Position numbers and translations under genes: made by a program
Source: Vigna angularis
Taxonomy: Eukaryota; Streptophyta; Magnoliopsida; Fabales; Fabaceae
Direction of reading: 5' to 3'
NCBI RefSeq assembly: GCF_016808095.1
Contig: NC_068975.1
Coordinates: forward strand, 17,119,501 to 17,183,500
Length of the DNA stretch: 64,000 bases
The notes under the pieces: model-generated
The model's database searches: none
What the model saw: only the letters and a program-made list of their open reading frames with translations
Told to the model about the DNA's origin: nothing
Shown: positions 1 through 12,060 of the stretch, piece by piece
Layout of the letters: the number at the start of each line of letters is the position of its first letter
Position numbering within the stretch: position 1 is the first letter of the stretch

Positions 1-903
1 TTTAAAACATGTACGAATTTTAAAATCTGATTCATAATTTTTTTAAATTTCATTTTTAAATTTAAAATTTAATAATAATCTAATTTAATTTAAAATTTTA
101 ACATTATTTAATATAGTTTTATTTATTAATTATTAAAATATAATTTATTATTATAATAATTATATTAAAAAACAAATAAAAATAATAAAAATAAAAATAG
201 TAATAATTAAAATAAAAATAGTAATAATGAAAATAAAAAAATAATATAAATTTAGATTTAATATATTTAAATATATTAAAATAAAACTAATAATTATTAA
301 ATTTCAAATAAAAAATAAAATTAAAAAAAAGTTGGTTATCAGATTTCAACAATATTTTTAAAAAATTGTTTTTAATTAAAATTTCATAATTATTTAATTT
401 AATTAAAATTCTAATATTATTTAATATAATTGTATATTAATAATTTTATATTGTAATAATAATTTTTTAAAAAAATAAAATAAAATAATTAAAATAAAAA
501 TAGTAATAATAAAAAAAAAATAATTATATAAAATTTGATTTAATATATTTCAATATATTAAATTATATTAAATTATTAACTTATATTAAATAATTATTAA
601 ATTTTAAAAAACTTTGTTTATCGGAAAAGTTAATGGATTTTGGTAAACAAATTTTTTTAAAATTTTATTTTTTATTTTTTATTTAATAGTTAATTAATTT
701 AATTTAAAATTCTAATATTATGTAAGTAGTTTTAAATGATTTTTCTATTTTTTTTATTGCTACTTTTATTTTAATTAATTTTTTACTGTTTTAATATAAT
801 TATTATAATAGTAGAAATTATATTTTAATAATTATTAAGATATAAACGTATATTAAATAATATTAAAATTTGAAATTAAATTATATTATTATTAAATTTT
901 AAA
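1..903. repeat. AT-rich inverted-repeat element, left part
   Basis: Almost pure A/T sequence without coding potential. About the first 65 bases pair, as an inverted repeat, with 4,084-4,150 on the other side of the MULE (both contain the stretch AATTTTAAAATCTGATTCAT and then an A/T tail ending TTCATTTTTA). Removing the MULE therefore joins the two sides into one AT-rich element with inverted ends; its outer left end lies at or beyond the window edge. Similar AT-rich composition and TTATCGGA-type motifs occur in the fold-back elements at 6,020 and 36,032, so these may be one family. The relationship is inferred from composition and short motifs. Confidence 0.5.
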
Positions 904-1058
904 GGGTTAAATATGTTTTTAGTCCCTTAAGTATCAGACGATTTTGTTTTTAGTCCCTACTGAGAACTTTGATGGTTTTTAGTCCTTATTGTTTTGAAAC
1001 TCTGAATAATAGTCCTTAAAATTGGACGGTGTTAAGTTTTAGTGGATGTGGCAAACGA
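904..1058 (+). repeat. MULE terminal inverted repeat, left
   Basis: Matches the reverse complement of 3,920-4,074 almost base for base, from GGGTTAAATATG to the inner boundary GTGGCAAACGA. It contains several repeats of the phrase TTTTTAGTCC. Confidence 0.93.
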
Positions 1059-1266
1059 CGATGTCACATGATCACTGATTTGCTTTATTCACTCTCTGCC
1101 ACGTTGGATGTTTAAGTGTTGAACTGAGATTAAGTGAAGACCACTTCGTGATCTTTTATAAATGAGATTTGAAGAAGTTGGGTTCTTCTTCGTGGCTACA
1201 GTTGGGGGCAAAGAACTTGGGTACATCTGAAGGTTGGAGTTGGTGTTCTTGAGGAGGTAAGTTCAT

Positions 1267-1897
1267 ATGTTTTGGTTTTGGTCTTCTTCTGTTCTTCGTG
1301 TCAATATGAGGATTTGGGATATAGGGTTTTTGTGGGCAGGAAAGCTGATGAAGGGATTGCTTTCTTGTAGTGAAATGAAAGGTGAGAATGGAGGAAATGG
1401 TTGGACGCAAAGGTTAATTGGTTCCTCTAAGTCGCAAAACTGTGGATCATCTTCACTGTTACCTTCTAAATGGTGTGGTTGTGGTGAAACATTGTTGGTT
1501 TTGAAGGCAACTACTGTGAAGAACAAAGAAAGATTGTTTTATAGATGTAGAAATTGGGCAATAAGTGATTAAATCTTTCATTTCATTCGTTGAATTTTGA
1601 ATTAATCTTGTGTTGTTTTGATGATTGCAGAGTAATTCAAGTTGTAATTACTTTGAATGGCATGATGAAGGAGTTTCTGAAGCTGAAGGAAGCTTTGAAA
1701 GAAAACGTGAAGAACTTCAAATGTGTTTGGAAAATGAAAAACTTGTATTGGATCTAAGGAAGAAGAACGACAAGTTGAAAAGGAAATTAGAACAAGAGAA
1801 GAAAGTTGGGAAAATGATGTTGTTGTTGTTTGTCTTGTCATGGGCGTTAACAATTTTCTTTTGTATTATGTTTTTGTTAAAGATGAATTGTAATTAA
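1267..1897 (+). CDS. GRF-type zinc-finger protein with coiled coil and C-terminal membrane segment, carried by the MULE
   Basis: Two open blocks. Block 1 (ATG at 1,267 to about 1,557) ends in a Cys-rich motif, WCGCGETL followed by RLFYRCRNW. Block 2 (from 1,631, after a TTGCAG acceptor) opens with CNYFEWHDE, then a charged Leu-rich stretch (about residues 25-60 of the block) that looks like a coiled coil, then a hydrophobic stretch MMLLLFVLSWALTIFFCIMF near the C-terminus, ending at the TAA at 1,895. CxC...C...CxxFxW is the pattern of GRF zinc fingers, a nucleic-acid-binding domain also found in topoisomerase III and NEIL3-type proteins; small plant GRF proteins often end in a membrane helix. 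The finger is split by the intron. The donor is unclear: a GC donor at 1,558 keeps the frame, while GT at 1,565 leads to a stop. It lies between the MULE TIRs, so it moves with the element. Function in transposition is unknown. Confidence 0.62.
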
Positions 1898-2419
1898 GAA
1901 TTATAGTTCAATATAATGAGGTTTGTCTAGAAATTGTGGTTGTTGTTTGTTTTCCCTTTAACATTCCAGTGTTACTAGTATATTGATTTATGTTAATAAA
2001 GAAAAGAGTTCACAGCATAAGAAAGTAGAAGCAGAGTATCTGTAAATGTGGACTTGGAATAAATAAAGTTAACTTGGCATTATGCAAAGATGGAATACAA
2101 CACGAAGCACGATATAATATGAAGTGGTCCCAGACTATTAAATAAGATAAGTTTAGTGGTCCCTTTCCACTACAAAAAATATTAAAAGCAACCACAACAA
2201 CCACTGTACCCACTATTACTATTGTTCCCTAGGTCACTGTGACTTACAAAATTCTCATTAAAATAAAGGGTTGGCTACAATAAATCTTCAATTGGTACTA
2301 GCTTGGGACCCTAGATGTTGTGCAGCTAGTCGTGAGGATGTTCTTCTTCCACCTTGGTGCCTTGATGCAGGTCCTGCTCCACTGCCACTTCTTCTTCCTC
2401 GTTTTGATGTTCCTCCTCC

Positions 2420-3936
2420 TTAGTGACTTGATGCAGCTCCTGCTCCACTGCCACTTGTTCTTGCCCTTGTTGATGTTGCTCCTCCTTGTGACGTTGATGG
2501 AGCTGGTTCTGGTTGAGAACCTCCTGCACTGGAAGTGGCCCTTGTGCTGCCAGATCCTCCTATAGTTGAAGTGGCCCTTGTGTTCTGTAAATGGAAGTAA
2601 GCAACATTGCAATTCTCATAGTGTAAATAAGTTTGAATGTGTAAATAAGTGAAGTTGTAAAACATTGATTTTGTACCTTTTTCTTTCCCCTTTTACATGT
2701 TCTTACATTATGACCAAATTCATTGTAGCTGCTACACTTCATAACAAGATTCTTCTTTGACAATTTTGTATGAGTCACATATTCATCAGCCTCCCTTCTT
2801 CTTAGTTTTTTAGGCCTCCCAGGGGGTGTTTTATAAATTGGAGGCAGTAGGGAACCAGATTCAGAAGTTGACCACAATTGTTGTCCATTGATTGGAACAA
2901 TTTCAGGGCCATAACAAGTCTCATAAGCCTCTCTCTTGTAATAAGGATGTACATAGTCTTCAGGGTTTTCTAGTTTGTAATTGATGGCAGCCACAGCGTG
3001 CCTGCAAGGAATTCCTACCAAATCCCAAAAGTAACAACTACATGAATGGTTACTGAGGTCAACTACAAATTTATCCATAGTAAACCCGTGAGTGACTTCA
3101 AATTTTGCAGCCCCTGCCCAAGTTGGAATCCAATTTCCACTCTTCTCAACTTCCCCATCAAGCCTATTTCGTGGTTTAGGCATCACAACTCTTGTATATG
3201 TCTTTGCTTTTTCTCTAAGTGTTGCAAACCTCCTCATAATGTAAGTTCTAATCCATTCCATCATAGTTATGATAGGTTTGTCTCTATCTAGTAAAATTGT
3301 ACTATTAAATGACTCAGACAAATTATTTAACAAGACATCGCATCTAGGATAACTACTAAATGCATGTTTACACCATCGATTAGTTGGAATAGCTAGCAAC
3401 CAATTGTAAGCATCAATGTTAACATTGGACAACTCACCCATTTTCTTTTCCCAATCTTGTTTAAATGTGGCCTTCGCAGCCCCCATCATAAGATCTCTAA
3501 TAAGCACTCCTCCACCAAACTTCTTCTTGTAATTGTTATACAAGTGCCTTAAGCACAATCTATGTTCCACTCCTTCCAATATCTCATCAAAAACTTTCAT
3601 TAGTCCCTGCAAATCACAAAAGTTTGTCATTAGTCCCTGGAAATCAGAAAAGGTCCTGGTCAATAGTAAATATTCCAATTGCTACGAAATTAAAATAGGG
3701 AAATATTTAAATTCAGATACCTTTTGTTGATCAGAGATGAAAACCCAACGTTGACAATCAATGCCTCCAATATCATCCCGTAGTAGTGTCAAAAACCATC
3801 TCCAACTCTCTTTGCATTCATTTTCAACCACAGCAAAAGCTAGTGAGAAATATTGGTCATTCGGGTCTCTGCCCACTGCCACCAACAACTGACCCCCATA
3901 TGTTGTCTTCAGATGACAATCGTTTGCCACATCCAC
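2420..3936 (-). pseudogene. MULE (mudrA-type) transposase, N-terminally truncated
   Basis: Three exons with good splice sites: 3,721-3,936, 2,677-3,606 and 2,420-2,584 (introns 3,607-3,720 and 2,585-2,676, both GT...AG, phase 0), giving about 436 aa. Exon 1 carries CHLKTTYGGQLLVAVGRD and ends FISDQQK, which joins GLMKVFDEI of exon 2: the classic MULE DDE-domain sequence with the second catalytic Asp. Exon 2 continues with HRLCLRHLYNN, then a SWIM zinc finger (CSCYFWDLVGIPCRHAVAAI), a PPGRPKK basic patch and a CCHC-like knuckle (CSSYNEFGHNVRTC). Exon 3 is a Gly/Ser/Thr/Ala-rich tail. The N-terminal DNA-binding part is absent: the reading frame starts within the right TIR (MDVAN), and Asn stands where the first catalytic Asp is expected. 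This copy therefore should not catalyse transposition. Confidence 0.88.
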
Positions 3937-4074
3937 TAAAACTTAACACCGTCCAATTTTAAGGACTATTAGTCAGAGTTTCAAAACAATAAGGACTAAA
4001 AACCATCAAAGTTCTGAGTAGGGACTAAAAACAAAATCGTCTGATACTTAAGGGACTAAAAACATATTTAACCC
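3920..4074 (-). repeat. MULE terminal inverted repeat, right
   Basis: Inverted partner of 904-1,058. Its inner edge runs directly into the transposase reading frame, showing that the internal deletion ended at the TIR boundary. Confidence 0.93.
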
Positions 4075-4083
4075 AATTTTAAA

Positions 4084-4150
4084 TCTAAAAATGAAATTTA
4101 AAAAAATTTATGAATCAGATTTTAAAATTCTTACAAATTTCAAAATCTAT
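4084..4150 (-). repeat. AT-rich inverted-repeat element, right end
   Basis: Reverse complement of the window's first 65 bases or so; interrupted from its left part by the MULE. Confidence 0.6.
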
Positions 4151-4534
4151 TAAAAGGGTGAAGAGTGACTTCAACAAGAAAGAGAACAAATTAAAGAAAG
4201 GTTGGAGGTGTAGGGTGAACCCAATATTCATTGTTGTTGTTGTTAGTCATGACGGAGGGTTTCTCCTCTTCAAGCCAAAAGTAAAGGGGTTCTTTTTTTG
4301 ACCGACGCTGCCGCACACCTCCATGGCTAGCTGAAAGTGCCGCCGGAGTGGCCGCCCATGCTAGAAGTGTCAACGCCTTTCGCAACGTTCTTCCTTTCTG
4401 TTTCCTCGCGTGAAACCTTCTCCCACTAAAATCCTCGCCACGATGACCTTTATTCCCAGCTAGAGGTACAGCCGGTGACGCCGGTCGTCATTGCAGTTTT
4501 CGTCGGTCGTTGCATCAACATTCTCAACGTCAAC
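4151..4534. other. Unassigned, locally GC-richer stretch
   Basis: About 380 bases with a GC-richer core (4,300-4,540, repeated GCCG and CGTCGG words), unlike the surrounding A/T-rich DNA. No convincing reading frame; could be a decayed gene fragment. Confidence 0.3.
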
Positions 4535-5445
4535 TGTAAGACCCGGATAAAATAAAAAATACTTTTTATTTTATTTTTGTACTTCCTAATATTAAATATT
4601 TAATTATGATATTTTGTTGGGTGATAAAACTGTCTAGGAGTAGTATAAAAATAATTAATTATAGTTTTTATTCTAATTTTCGGAATGGGATTAAGTAAGT
4701 TTAAATATAATTAATTGTACTATTATTTGAGCGTGATAATGTTATCCTAATGGTTTGTGTGTGCCTGAAATCCTATGAACCTAAGTTTGAATCTTGCTAC
4801 CATTGCCAGGAAAGGCTTTTGGTTATTTTTCCTCTCTTTCTTGGGTGCTAATTGTCGCAAGCTCTTTGGTTTATTTAGCATTGATGGAGGGAAGAGAGAT
4901 AGAGGGAGAGTGTGGAACCATGGTTGCAGCATTTTGGCTGAAAGGAATTTAATTCTCTCTTTTTCTTTTGTTTTGACCCTTTGACCTCAGGAGAGAGAAA
5001 TTGGAGAGCATTTATTACTGCGTTATATTTTTGTTTTGGCATGCAGAGAGTTATGTATATCGAGTGTTGGGGAGAAAATATCGGACAGTTAGAACGGTTT
5101 GGGTCTTGGGCAAGTGTAGAAAAGGCAACATTATTTAAGAGGTATTTTTTTAGGTTAAGAAAAAGGGGGAACCCTAAAACCGTGTTAGAGTGAAACCGTG
5201 GAAGTCTCCACCATTATCACCAGGGAAGAGTCTGTTGCTGCTATTTCCAGGGAGGAGAGACCTTGCAACGATATCAGGGATCAAACAACTCGTGAGAGAT
5301 AACATGAAAAGTCAAGCACCGTGGCAAGAAGAGAATCCAGGTAAGGGGAGTTAACATATTTGTGTATGTGTTGGGTAATTATAGGGGTGATGATTCATTG
5401 CTTTTAGGTTGGATTATGGATATTATTTTAATATTATCATCTGGA

Positions 5446-5545
5446 ATGAGTGTCTATTGGGTATTGTGGGATGAGTGTCTATTGGATATTGTGGGATGAG
5501 TGTCTATTGGATATTGTGGGATGAGTGTCTATTAGGAATTGTGGT
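5446..5545 (+). repeat. 25-bp tandem repeat, four copies
   Basis: Unit ATGAGTGTCTATTGGATATT plus GTGGG, starting at 5,446, 5,471, 5,496 and 5,521, nearly identical. Lies inside the LTR-like relic. Confidence 0.9.
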
Positions 5546-5765
5546 ATGATGGTGCGATTGTTATATGACGGTATGAGGGTGTCTGACATAATTATTATAT
5601 GATGTTTGTTGAGTGTATCAAAGTAATTATGCATGTTTTATAAATGATTTGTTGCATGTTAGCTCACTCTACTTTTGTCTTTGTGTTTGTGCGATGATCG
5701 TATAATTCGTTATACGGATGTCGTCTGATTCAGTGCCAATGAAGAAAGATATAGAAGAATTCGAG

Positions 5766-5911
<146 letters not shown>

Positions 5912-6001
5912 ACTATGAATTATTAAGTGTGTGATTATGGGACATTACCTTAAATGTAATGCTACAATATATCAACTATGAATTATCAAATGTGAGATTA
6001 T

Positions 6002-7625
6002 TAAGTGATGTCGCTATTTGAATGTTTCTACATCTCCAACATCTCATCCTGCTCCTTCAAAAATTACATTTATTTTTCCAAAACTTTTATTTTAACTTTA
6101 GTAAATATTTTTCATTTTTTTTTCTCTTTTATTAAAAGTACTCTTTACCACCTTAATAATAATTTAATTTAATTTAAAATTTAAATATTATTAATATAAT
6201 TTTATATTTTAATAATTATTAAAATATGATTTATATTATAATAATAGTTATATTAAAAAGATAAAAATAAAATAATAAAAATAATATTAATAATAATGAT
6301 AATAATTAAATAATAATAATAATAAATTTTATTTAATATATTCAAATATATTAAATTATATAAAATAAATTAAATAATTATTAAATTTTAAATAAAAACC
6401 AAATTTTAAAAACTTGTTTAAAATCCGTAAAATATGTTAACACCTTTTTATTTATTTAAAATTTAATAAATATTAAATTTAAATAAAAATTATAACATTA
6501 TTTATTATATTTATATTTTAATAATTATTAAAATATGATTTATATTTTTATAATAGTTTTATTAAAAAATTAAAATAATAATAATTAAAATAAGAATAAT
6601 AATAATGAAAATAAAAATAATATTTAAAATCACATTAAATATATTAAATTAAATTAAAATTAATAATTATTAAAGTTTAAACAAAAATCAAATTAAAATT
6701 TGTTAATCGGATCTATACATCCGATAAGTTATCTTTTAATAACTATTTAGTTTAAATTTAATATTTTAATCAAATTTATTTTTTATTTAAATTTTAATAA
6801 CTATTTAGTTTAATTTAATATTTTAATATAATTTAAATGTATTTAAATATTTTATTTAATATAATTTTATTTGATATTGGATTGTTTTTAAAATTTTGTT
6901 TTTATTAAATTTTAATAATTATTTAATTAATTTAAATTTTAATATAATTTAATATATTTAAATATATTATTTAGTATAATTTTTATTTATTTTATTTTAA
7001 TTATTCTATGCTATATTTTTAATATAACTATTATTATAATATAAATTATATTTTAATAATTAATAAAATTTAAAATTATATTAAATAATATTTGAATTTT
7101 AAATTTAATTATTATTAAGATGGTGCAGAGTGTTTTAAATAAGAAAATAAAAAGAAATGAAAAGATATTTATTAAAGTTAAAAATTAAACTTTTGAAAAA
7201 GTTGGAGGTGCAAAATAAGGATATGGGTGAGATGTTAGAAGGTTAAAAATGAAATTTTTGGAAGTATAGGATCATATGGTGGAGGTGTAGGATGAAACAC
7301 TCCGCTATTTTAGTCCAATATTTAACTTTAAAGGCCGAACCGAAAATATTTTCTCTTAGGACTAGATCCGTGACAAGGATTATTCATTTCAATTAACAAT
7401 GTGTAAAATTAAAATTAAAAGTATATTTATTATTGAATTAAGTGAAAATAAATCATACTGTTTAAATAAATTATGGATATACATATTTATTTTAAACTTG
7501 TAAATATTTTTTTTTTATCAAAATAGTGTATAGGTGGCTATTGTATGGTTGATATAGATACCGTCCTCACACATTAGTTATGGTTATCCTATTAATATTA
7601 GTATTCATGGACAATTTAAGGAAAG
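6002..7625 (+). repeat. Left arm of a large inverted repeat
   Basis: About 1.62 kb that reappears in reverse complement at 35,709-37,362. Matching includes the outer edge (TAAGTGATGTCGCT), a nested fold-back element, and an inner flank with TAGTCCAATATTTAAC..., CTTGTAAATATTTTTTTTTT and GGACAATTTAAGGAAAG. Outside these limits the two sides diverge. The arms are separated by about 28 kb. Confidence 0.9.
6020..7301. mobile_element. AT-rich fold-back element with long inverted ends (copy 1)
   Basis: Starts GAATGTTTCTACATCTCC and ends GTAGGATGAAACACTC, with inverted similarity extending hundreds of bases inwards (for example CTTTACCACCTTAATAATAATT near one end against AATTATTATTAAGATGGTGC near the other). 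The 8 bases CGCTATTT flank it on both sides (6,012-6,019 and 7,303-7,310), or 9 bases with one mismatch, which fits a Mutator-like or hAT-like insertion. Non-coding; a MITE-like, non-autonomous element whose transcript would form a very long hairpin. Confidence 0.72.
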
Positions 7626-9100
7626 GAAATGTATATAAATGACTTTTTTATCTGAACTTATAAACGATATAATGAAAACTTTCACACACAAAACTATAAT
7701 TTTAAAAATATTTAATTTTATTAAGAATATATGTCACCATTGTTTCAGCATTGCTACCACCATGCCCGGAAGATACTCCACTACAGTTCTTTTCCAGTAT
7801 CCTCCTTACATTGTTCCAGGTTACTATTTAATATGATATTATATATTTTTCAATTCATAATTACTTGTTTGAAAAACAACAACTTGATAGTATATTTTAT
7901 AATGATTTTTCTATATACTCCCTTAAAAGAAGAACAAATATTATTAACCTTAAAAGTGACTTCATACTATTTAAGAAACTCAATAGTAGAAGGTATATAT
8001 ATATAATAACAAGAACTTCCTCTAACAAAATGATATACTTATATAGACTTTTAGAGTTCATGGACATAGAGAAAATATTCAAAAGTTCTATTAATATCCT
8101 CACATATAATAAGTAATAGACAATTATAACATCATATCTTTCTAATATTTCAGGAGTTCTCAATTAATATTCAATACTACTTTACAAGTTTATATTATCT
8201 TATTATTCATTCTCAAATCATTTGAGAGTTAGAAAGTATTTGGAGGTGGACTTCGTTTCCATCAGCAAAACGAGGCTACCATAAATGTCTAGTCATGAGA
8301 GATCCTTCATCCACCCCACACAGCCTTTCCACCAAAATTCCCATAAAAATTAATTCTAAAAAAACAATGATGATTCATGAATGAAAAAGAAAAATGAATT
8401 CTTTTGTTTCACATTTTCAAGTTTTAAAAATGAATATATGATTTGTTGAATTTTAAATTCTCCTTTATTTTTAATTTTTTTTAAAGTTCAAGCAAATTTA
8501 ATGAAAATTTTGTAAAACAAGCTAAACTTTAATAATTGAGTTTATAAACTTAATTAGAGTTCATATTTAAGCTCTTGTTTACTTCAAACTTCAGAGCTTA
8601 TATGTGACTTAAATGTACTCTAAACACTAACACATAAATAATTTGTTTAATTTTTAATTATATGAATCTCTTTGACTTCTTTTATCTATTTTATCTTAAT
8701 TTCATTTTGACCTTTTTATCATATCCTTCAAAAAAATTCATTTGGTGTTCTTCTTCTATATAAATAACTAAATCATGAAGATCAATTTACGAAATCAAGA
8801 TTAAACAAGTCGAATTTGGTTTTTGTATAGATCCTTTAACCCTTCTAGTTTCTTTTTCTACTCTTTAATCTGGGTTTTTCTTTTGGTGATTACAATTTGC
8901 ATTTATGATTTTATAATCAAATTAGGAAAAAATATTAATTTGATAATTAAATATATATTAGATTGAATGACACTTTAATTAATTCATAACTGATAAGTTG
9001 ATCAATTGAATTGATTAATTGTTCAAATTTTTTGTTCAGTTTTTTAATTTTATGTTTCTAAATCCTACACCTCTAAATTATTTGTATAGGAAAAATATTG
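7626..9100. other. AT-rich non-coding stretch
   Basis: No reading frame with recognisable content and no clear element ends. Short open frames here look like chance in A/T-rich DNA. Confidence 0.5.
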
Positions 9101-9110
9101 AAGATTAAAT

Positions 9111-9800
9111 TTATAATTCATCTTCCATTTCCTTGTCTTCATTGAAGTTTATAAGATTGAGATGAGGAAAAGTAATTAATCCTAGCTTATTAATCAACCT
9201 AATGCTACAATAATTTGAACATGAACCACTATCCACAATAAAAGAACATGTGTTCTCTAAGATTTTACATCTAGTGTGGAAGATGTTGTCATTTTGTGTG
9301 AATTCTTGTGAACTACGTTCATTATGAAGAATCCTCCTTATCATAAGAAGTTCTTCCTCACAAGGATGAGCATCCTCACTTGCACCTTCTACTTGCTTCT
9401 TTGTGCCACTTCTCCCCCACTCTCACTTTCACTTTCTTCTTCTTGGCTACTATAGGCATCATTACCCCTTAAGATCATGGTTCTTTTGGTGGGGCATTGT
9501 GAGCAAATATACCAAGACACTTAAAACATTTAGTATCTCTAGAGCGACTGTGAGATGATGTTCCCACCCTTGGTCTTTCTTATTTCTTCTTAGGTTTTCT
9601 TGTTTTTCATTCAGAATTTTAAGTTCCTCATCCAATTTAGCAAGATATTCTTCTCTTTCAATCCTTTTTTTTCTTTCAAAATAGCTTATTGCTTTTGTCA
9701 AATTTTTAGTGACTTTAGCTCTTCGGCCATGTTTTTCAAAGTAGGTTTGACCTCTTCACTAAAGTCACTACCAATTTCATAGGATGCGGTCTTAGACATT
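9111..9800 (-). pseudogene. Ty3/gypsy gag-protease fragment
   Basis: Two open pieces on the minus strand. 9,111-9,344 encodes NIFHTRCKILENTCSFIVDS followed by GSCSNY: a retroelement aspartic protease active-site motif (DSGS) in the context typical of plant gypsy elements. Just upstream (9,462-9,701) is a Lys/Glu-rich stretch, and in another frame CFKCLGIFAHNAPP, a damaged zinc knuckle lacking its last Cys. The frames are broken and no reverse transcriptase follows below 9,111, so this is a 3'-truncated relic. Confidence 0.65.
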
Positions 9801-11490
9801 CTCAAAGCTTTCAAAAAAATATGCAATGCAATTACTTAGTATTTCAAGAGAAATTCCCTAAGACACTTAAGGAAGAAAAAGATGTCCAAGTTCACTTCCA
9901 AGAAAGGGAGGTAAATCACAAAGGATTGCTTAAGAACCAAGTCTTTCCTAGCCAAAGCTTACCTTAGGTACTCTTACACAAAACTTCTCAAAATGAACAA
10001 AACTTGGAATCAAAGTAGACTCAACTAAACTACCACAATTAAGAAAAGCAATAAATCTAAATTATGCGACCTAATGATGAATTATAAGGAACTTTGATTC
10101 TCTCTTACCCACCAACTACAAATAACGCTTAAATAATAAGTGCCCAATGTTCTTGTTAGGACAAACACCTAACAAGCCAAAAATACAAGTCCAAAAGGAA
10201 AGCAAATACAATTTTACAACTCAAAGAAAATACACACAAAACAAATCTCTCTTCCTCACCAAGTGTATACTCTCTTGTCTTTTGTTTTAGACCAATACTT
10301 TAAGATTCCTCTCAAGGCCTTCTTTAGTTTTGGGATGTTACCTCACATTTTTGTTATTCCTCCAAGGATTCCTCACTGTTTAGATCATCCAAAGACCTAC
10401 ACCACAAGTTAACACCACTAAAGCCAACAAAAGTCCAAGCAAAAAGAGAAAAAAAAGGTCCAAAATTAACAAAGGGTCTTCAAAAAGAGTTTTACTTTGA
10501 CAAAACCATGAATGTTTAGGAGACAAACAAGCAATTAAATGATAATAAAGAAAGGTTAGCACAACAAAAGGATTTACCTAAAGAAAGGCACTAGAATAGA
10601 TCACAAAAACCAAAAATTACTAGAAAATCATAAGGTACTTTTGTCTTTTTGCAAGCTAGATCAAATGGTGCACTATGGAAACCTTTCTAAATCATCATAA
10701 CTACTGGACTAACATGTTTGGACATGAATTTCAGTCCTAAAATCAAAATCAAAGTGCTCACACAAAGTTGGTTAAAGATGGTACATGCATGTGCTTTTAC
10801 TTTTTGCTTTTGCTTTTTATACTTTTTGTCTACTTTTTCTTTTGTGTCTTTTGTCTCTTCTTTTTCTTGAAATTTTTAGCACAAACACACACCAAATCAG
10901 ACCTCAAGTCTGGAATGTTTCAAGGAGTTTCAAGTTCATACAAGCTTATAGCACCAAAATGAAGAAAACCTACTAGAATCAAGTATAGCATGAAACACAA
11001 AAAATGACATAATGGAAACCTAACTCTATGAACTTGTTCATGATCTAACAACAAGTATGAACTCAAATATATAAAATAAAAGCACTCAAAGGCACAAATA
11101 TGGTTCCGTTTTTGGAAATCACTTTAACATATAATCCTGATGATTTTCAAAGTTTCAACTAAGAAGTAAAGACATCAAAAGGATTAAACATGACTCTATA
11201 CAGTATGAAATAATTTGAAACTTAAAATGACTCAAATAAACATGTTATGACCGAAAAAAATAGTGTAGAAAGATTCAAAGACATAAAAAAGCACACAAGA
11301 ACACAAGAACATGAAAAACTAAGCCAAAAGGTCGAATGGATCCAAGAACAACACAATGAGAGTCATTGTGAACATGAACATGAAATATGAAATGGACAAC
11401 AAAGCAAGACAAGCAAGAATATAACATAAACAACATGAAAATCAAAATAAAAGATAGGGACCAAGAAAACTTAACTCTTGAAGAACCAAA
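9801..11490 (-). other. Probable retroelement leader, no coding region
   Basis: About 1.7 kb between the gag/protease relic and the primer-site-like motif at about 11,487-11,505. A/T-rich without a recognisable gene. Long non-coding leaders are usual in some gypsy lineages; assignment is by position only. Confidence 0.35.
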
Positions 11491-11505
11491 GCTCTTAATA
11501 TCAAG
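11487..11505 (-). other. Degenerate primer-binding-site-like motif
   Basis: On the minus strand reads TCACTTGATATTAAGAGC, resembling the initiator-Met tRNA site TGGTATCAGAGC with several changes, and sits just downstream of the presumed LTR end GGTTGCCATCA. Confidence 0.35.
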
Positions 11506-12060
11506 TGATGGCAACCTCTTTAGCTAGGTTGAGCCAAAACTAGGAGATATACATGTAGGGGTGTTTCCTTTGATAGAGTGTGCGGAAAAGTGGTGGTAAA
11601 TGGCCCAATGATGATGAGCTAAGGTGTGAATGGTGTAGAAGCTCATGACCTCTAGGAGATATGGTGGTCATGGTGTAGAGTTTGGTGGCTCCAAGAGGGG
11701 TGAGGCCAACTTAAGGAGGAAGGTGACTAGAGAGGCCTTTAGGATTGCTCTAGTCTTGATCTAGGAAGTGTATGGCTATAATTTTACAGCATAACATTAC
11801 ATTAATCCAAGATAAATATAAGGGTAGAGACACCTCTATTTATAGGCCAATGGTGTCTCCTTCTAACCCTAAAAGTATGATCTCCTACTTTTACTCTCAT
11901 TAGCAAAACATGAGACATGTTTTGGAACCTTTTTGGGGGATTTGTTGATGGTGACTGTCGACATGTGCTTGAAGAAACTGTCAACAATGGCTTCTTTTAT
12001 GTGTTTCCCTTTACTAGCCGAAGGTTCATTTAGAAACTCTGCAAATTGTCCAATGCACAA
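11504..12060 (-). repeat. Presumed 5' LTR of the gypsy relic
   Basis: The minus strand carries a clear TATA box (CCTATAAATAGAGG, about 11,834-11,847) some 330 bases before the primer-site motif, as expected for an LTR promoter. The upstream limit could not be fixed and no second LTR was found. Confidence 0.4.

Larger units (their letters stand above)
904..4074. mobile_element. Mutator-like element (MULE) with 155-bp TIRs and 9-bp TSD
   Basis: A complete insertion by its ends. It begins GGGTTAAATATG and ends CATATTTAACCC; the two 155-bp terminal inverted repeats (904-1,058 and 3,920-4,074) differ at only a few positions. The 9 bases AATTTTAAA occur directly on both sides (895-903 and 4,075-4,083), the target duplication length of the Mutator superfamily. 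Inside are a transposase relic on the minus strand and a GRF-type zinc-finger gene on the plus strand, convergently arranged. The transposase has lost its N-terminal region, so this copy is probably not autonomous, although near-identical TIRs could still be mobilised in trans. Confidence 0.93.

Noticed and set aside
2298..2665. Open frames rich in Gln/Glu, Leu or Trp/Arg overlapping the transposase tail
   Set aside because: Shadows of the Gly/Ser-rich third exon (2,420-2,584) and its downstream repeat; the spliced frame fits the transposase.
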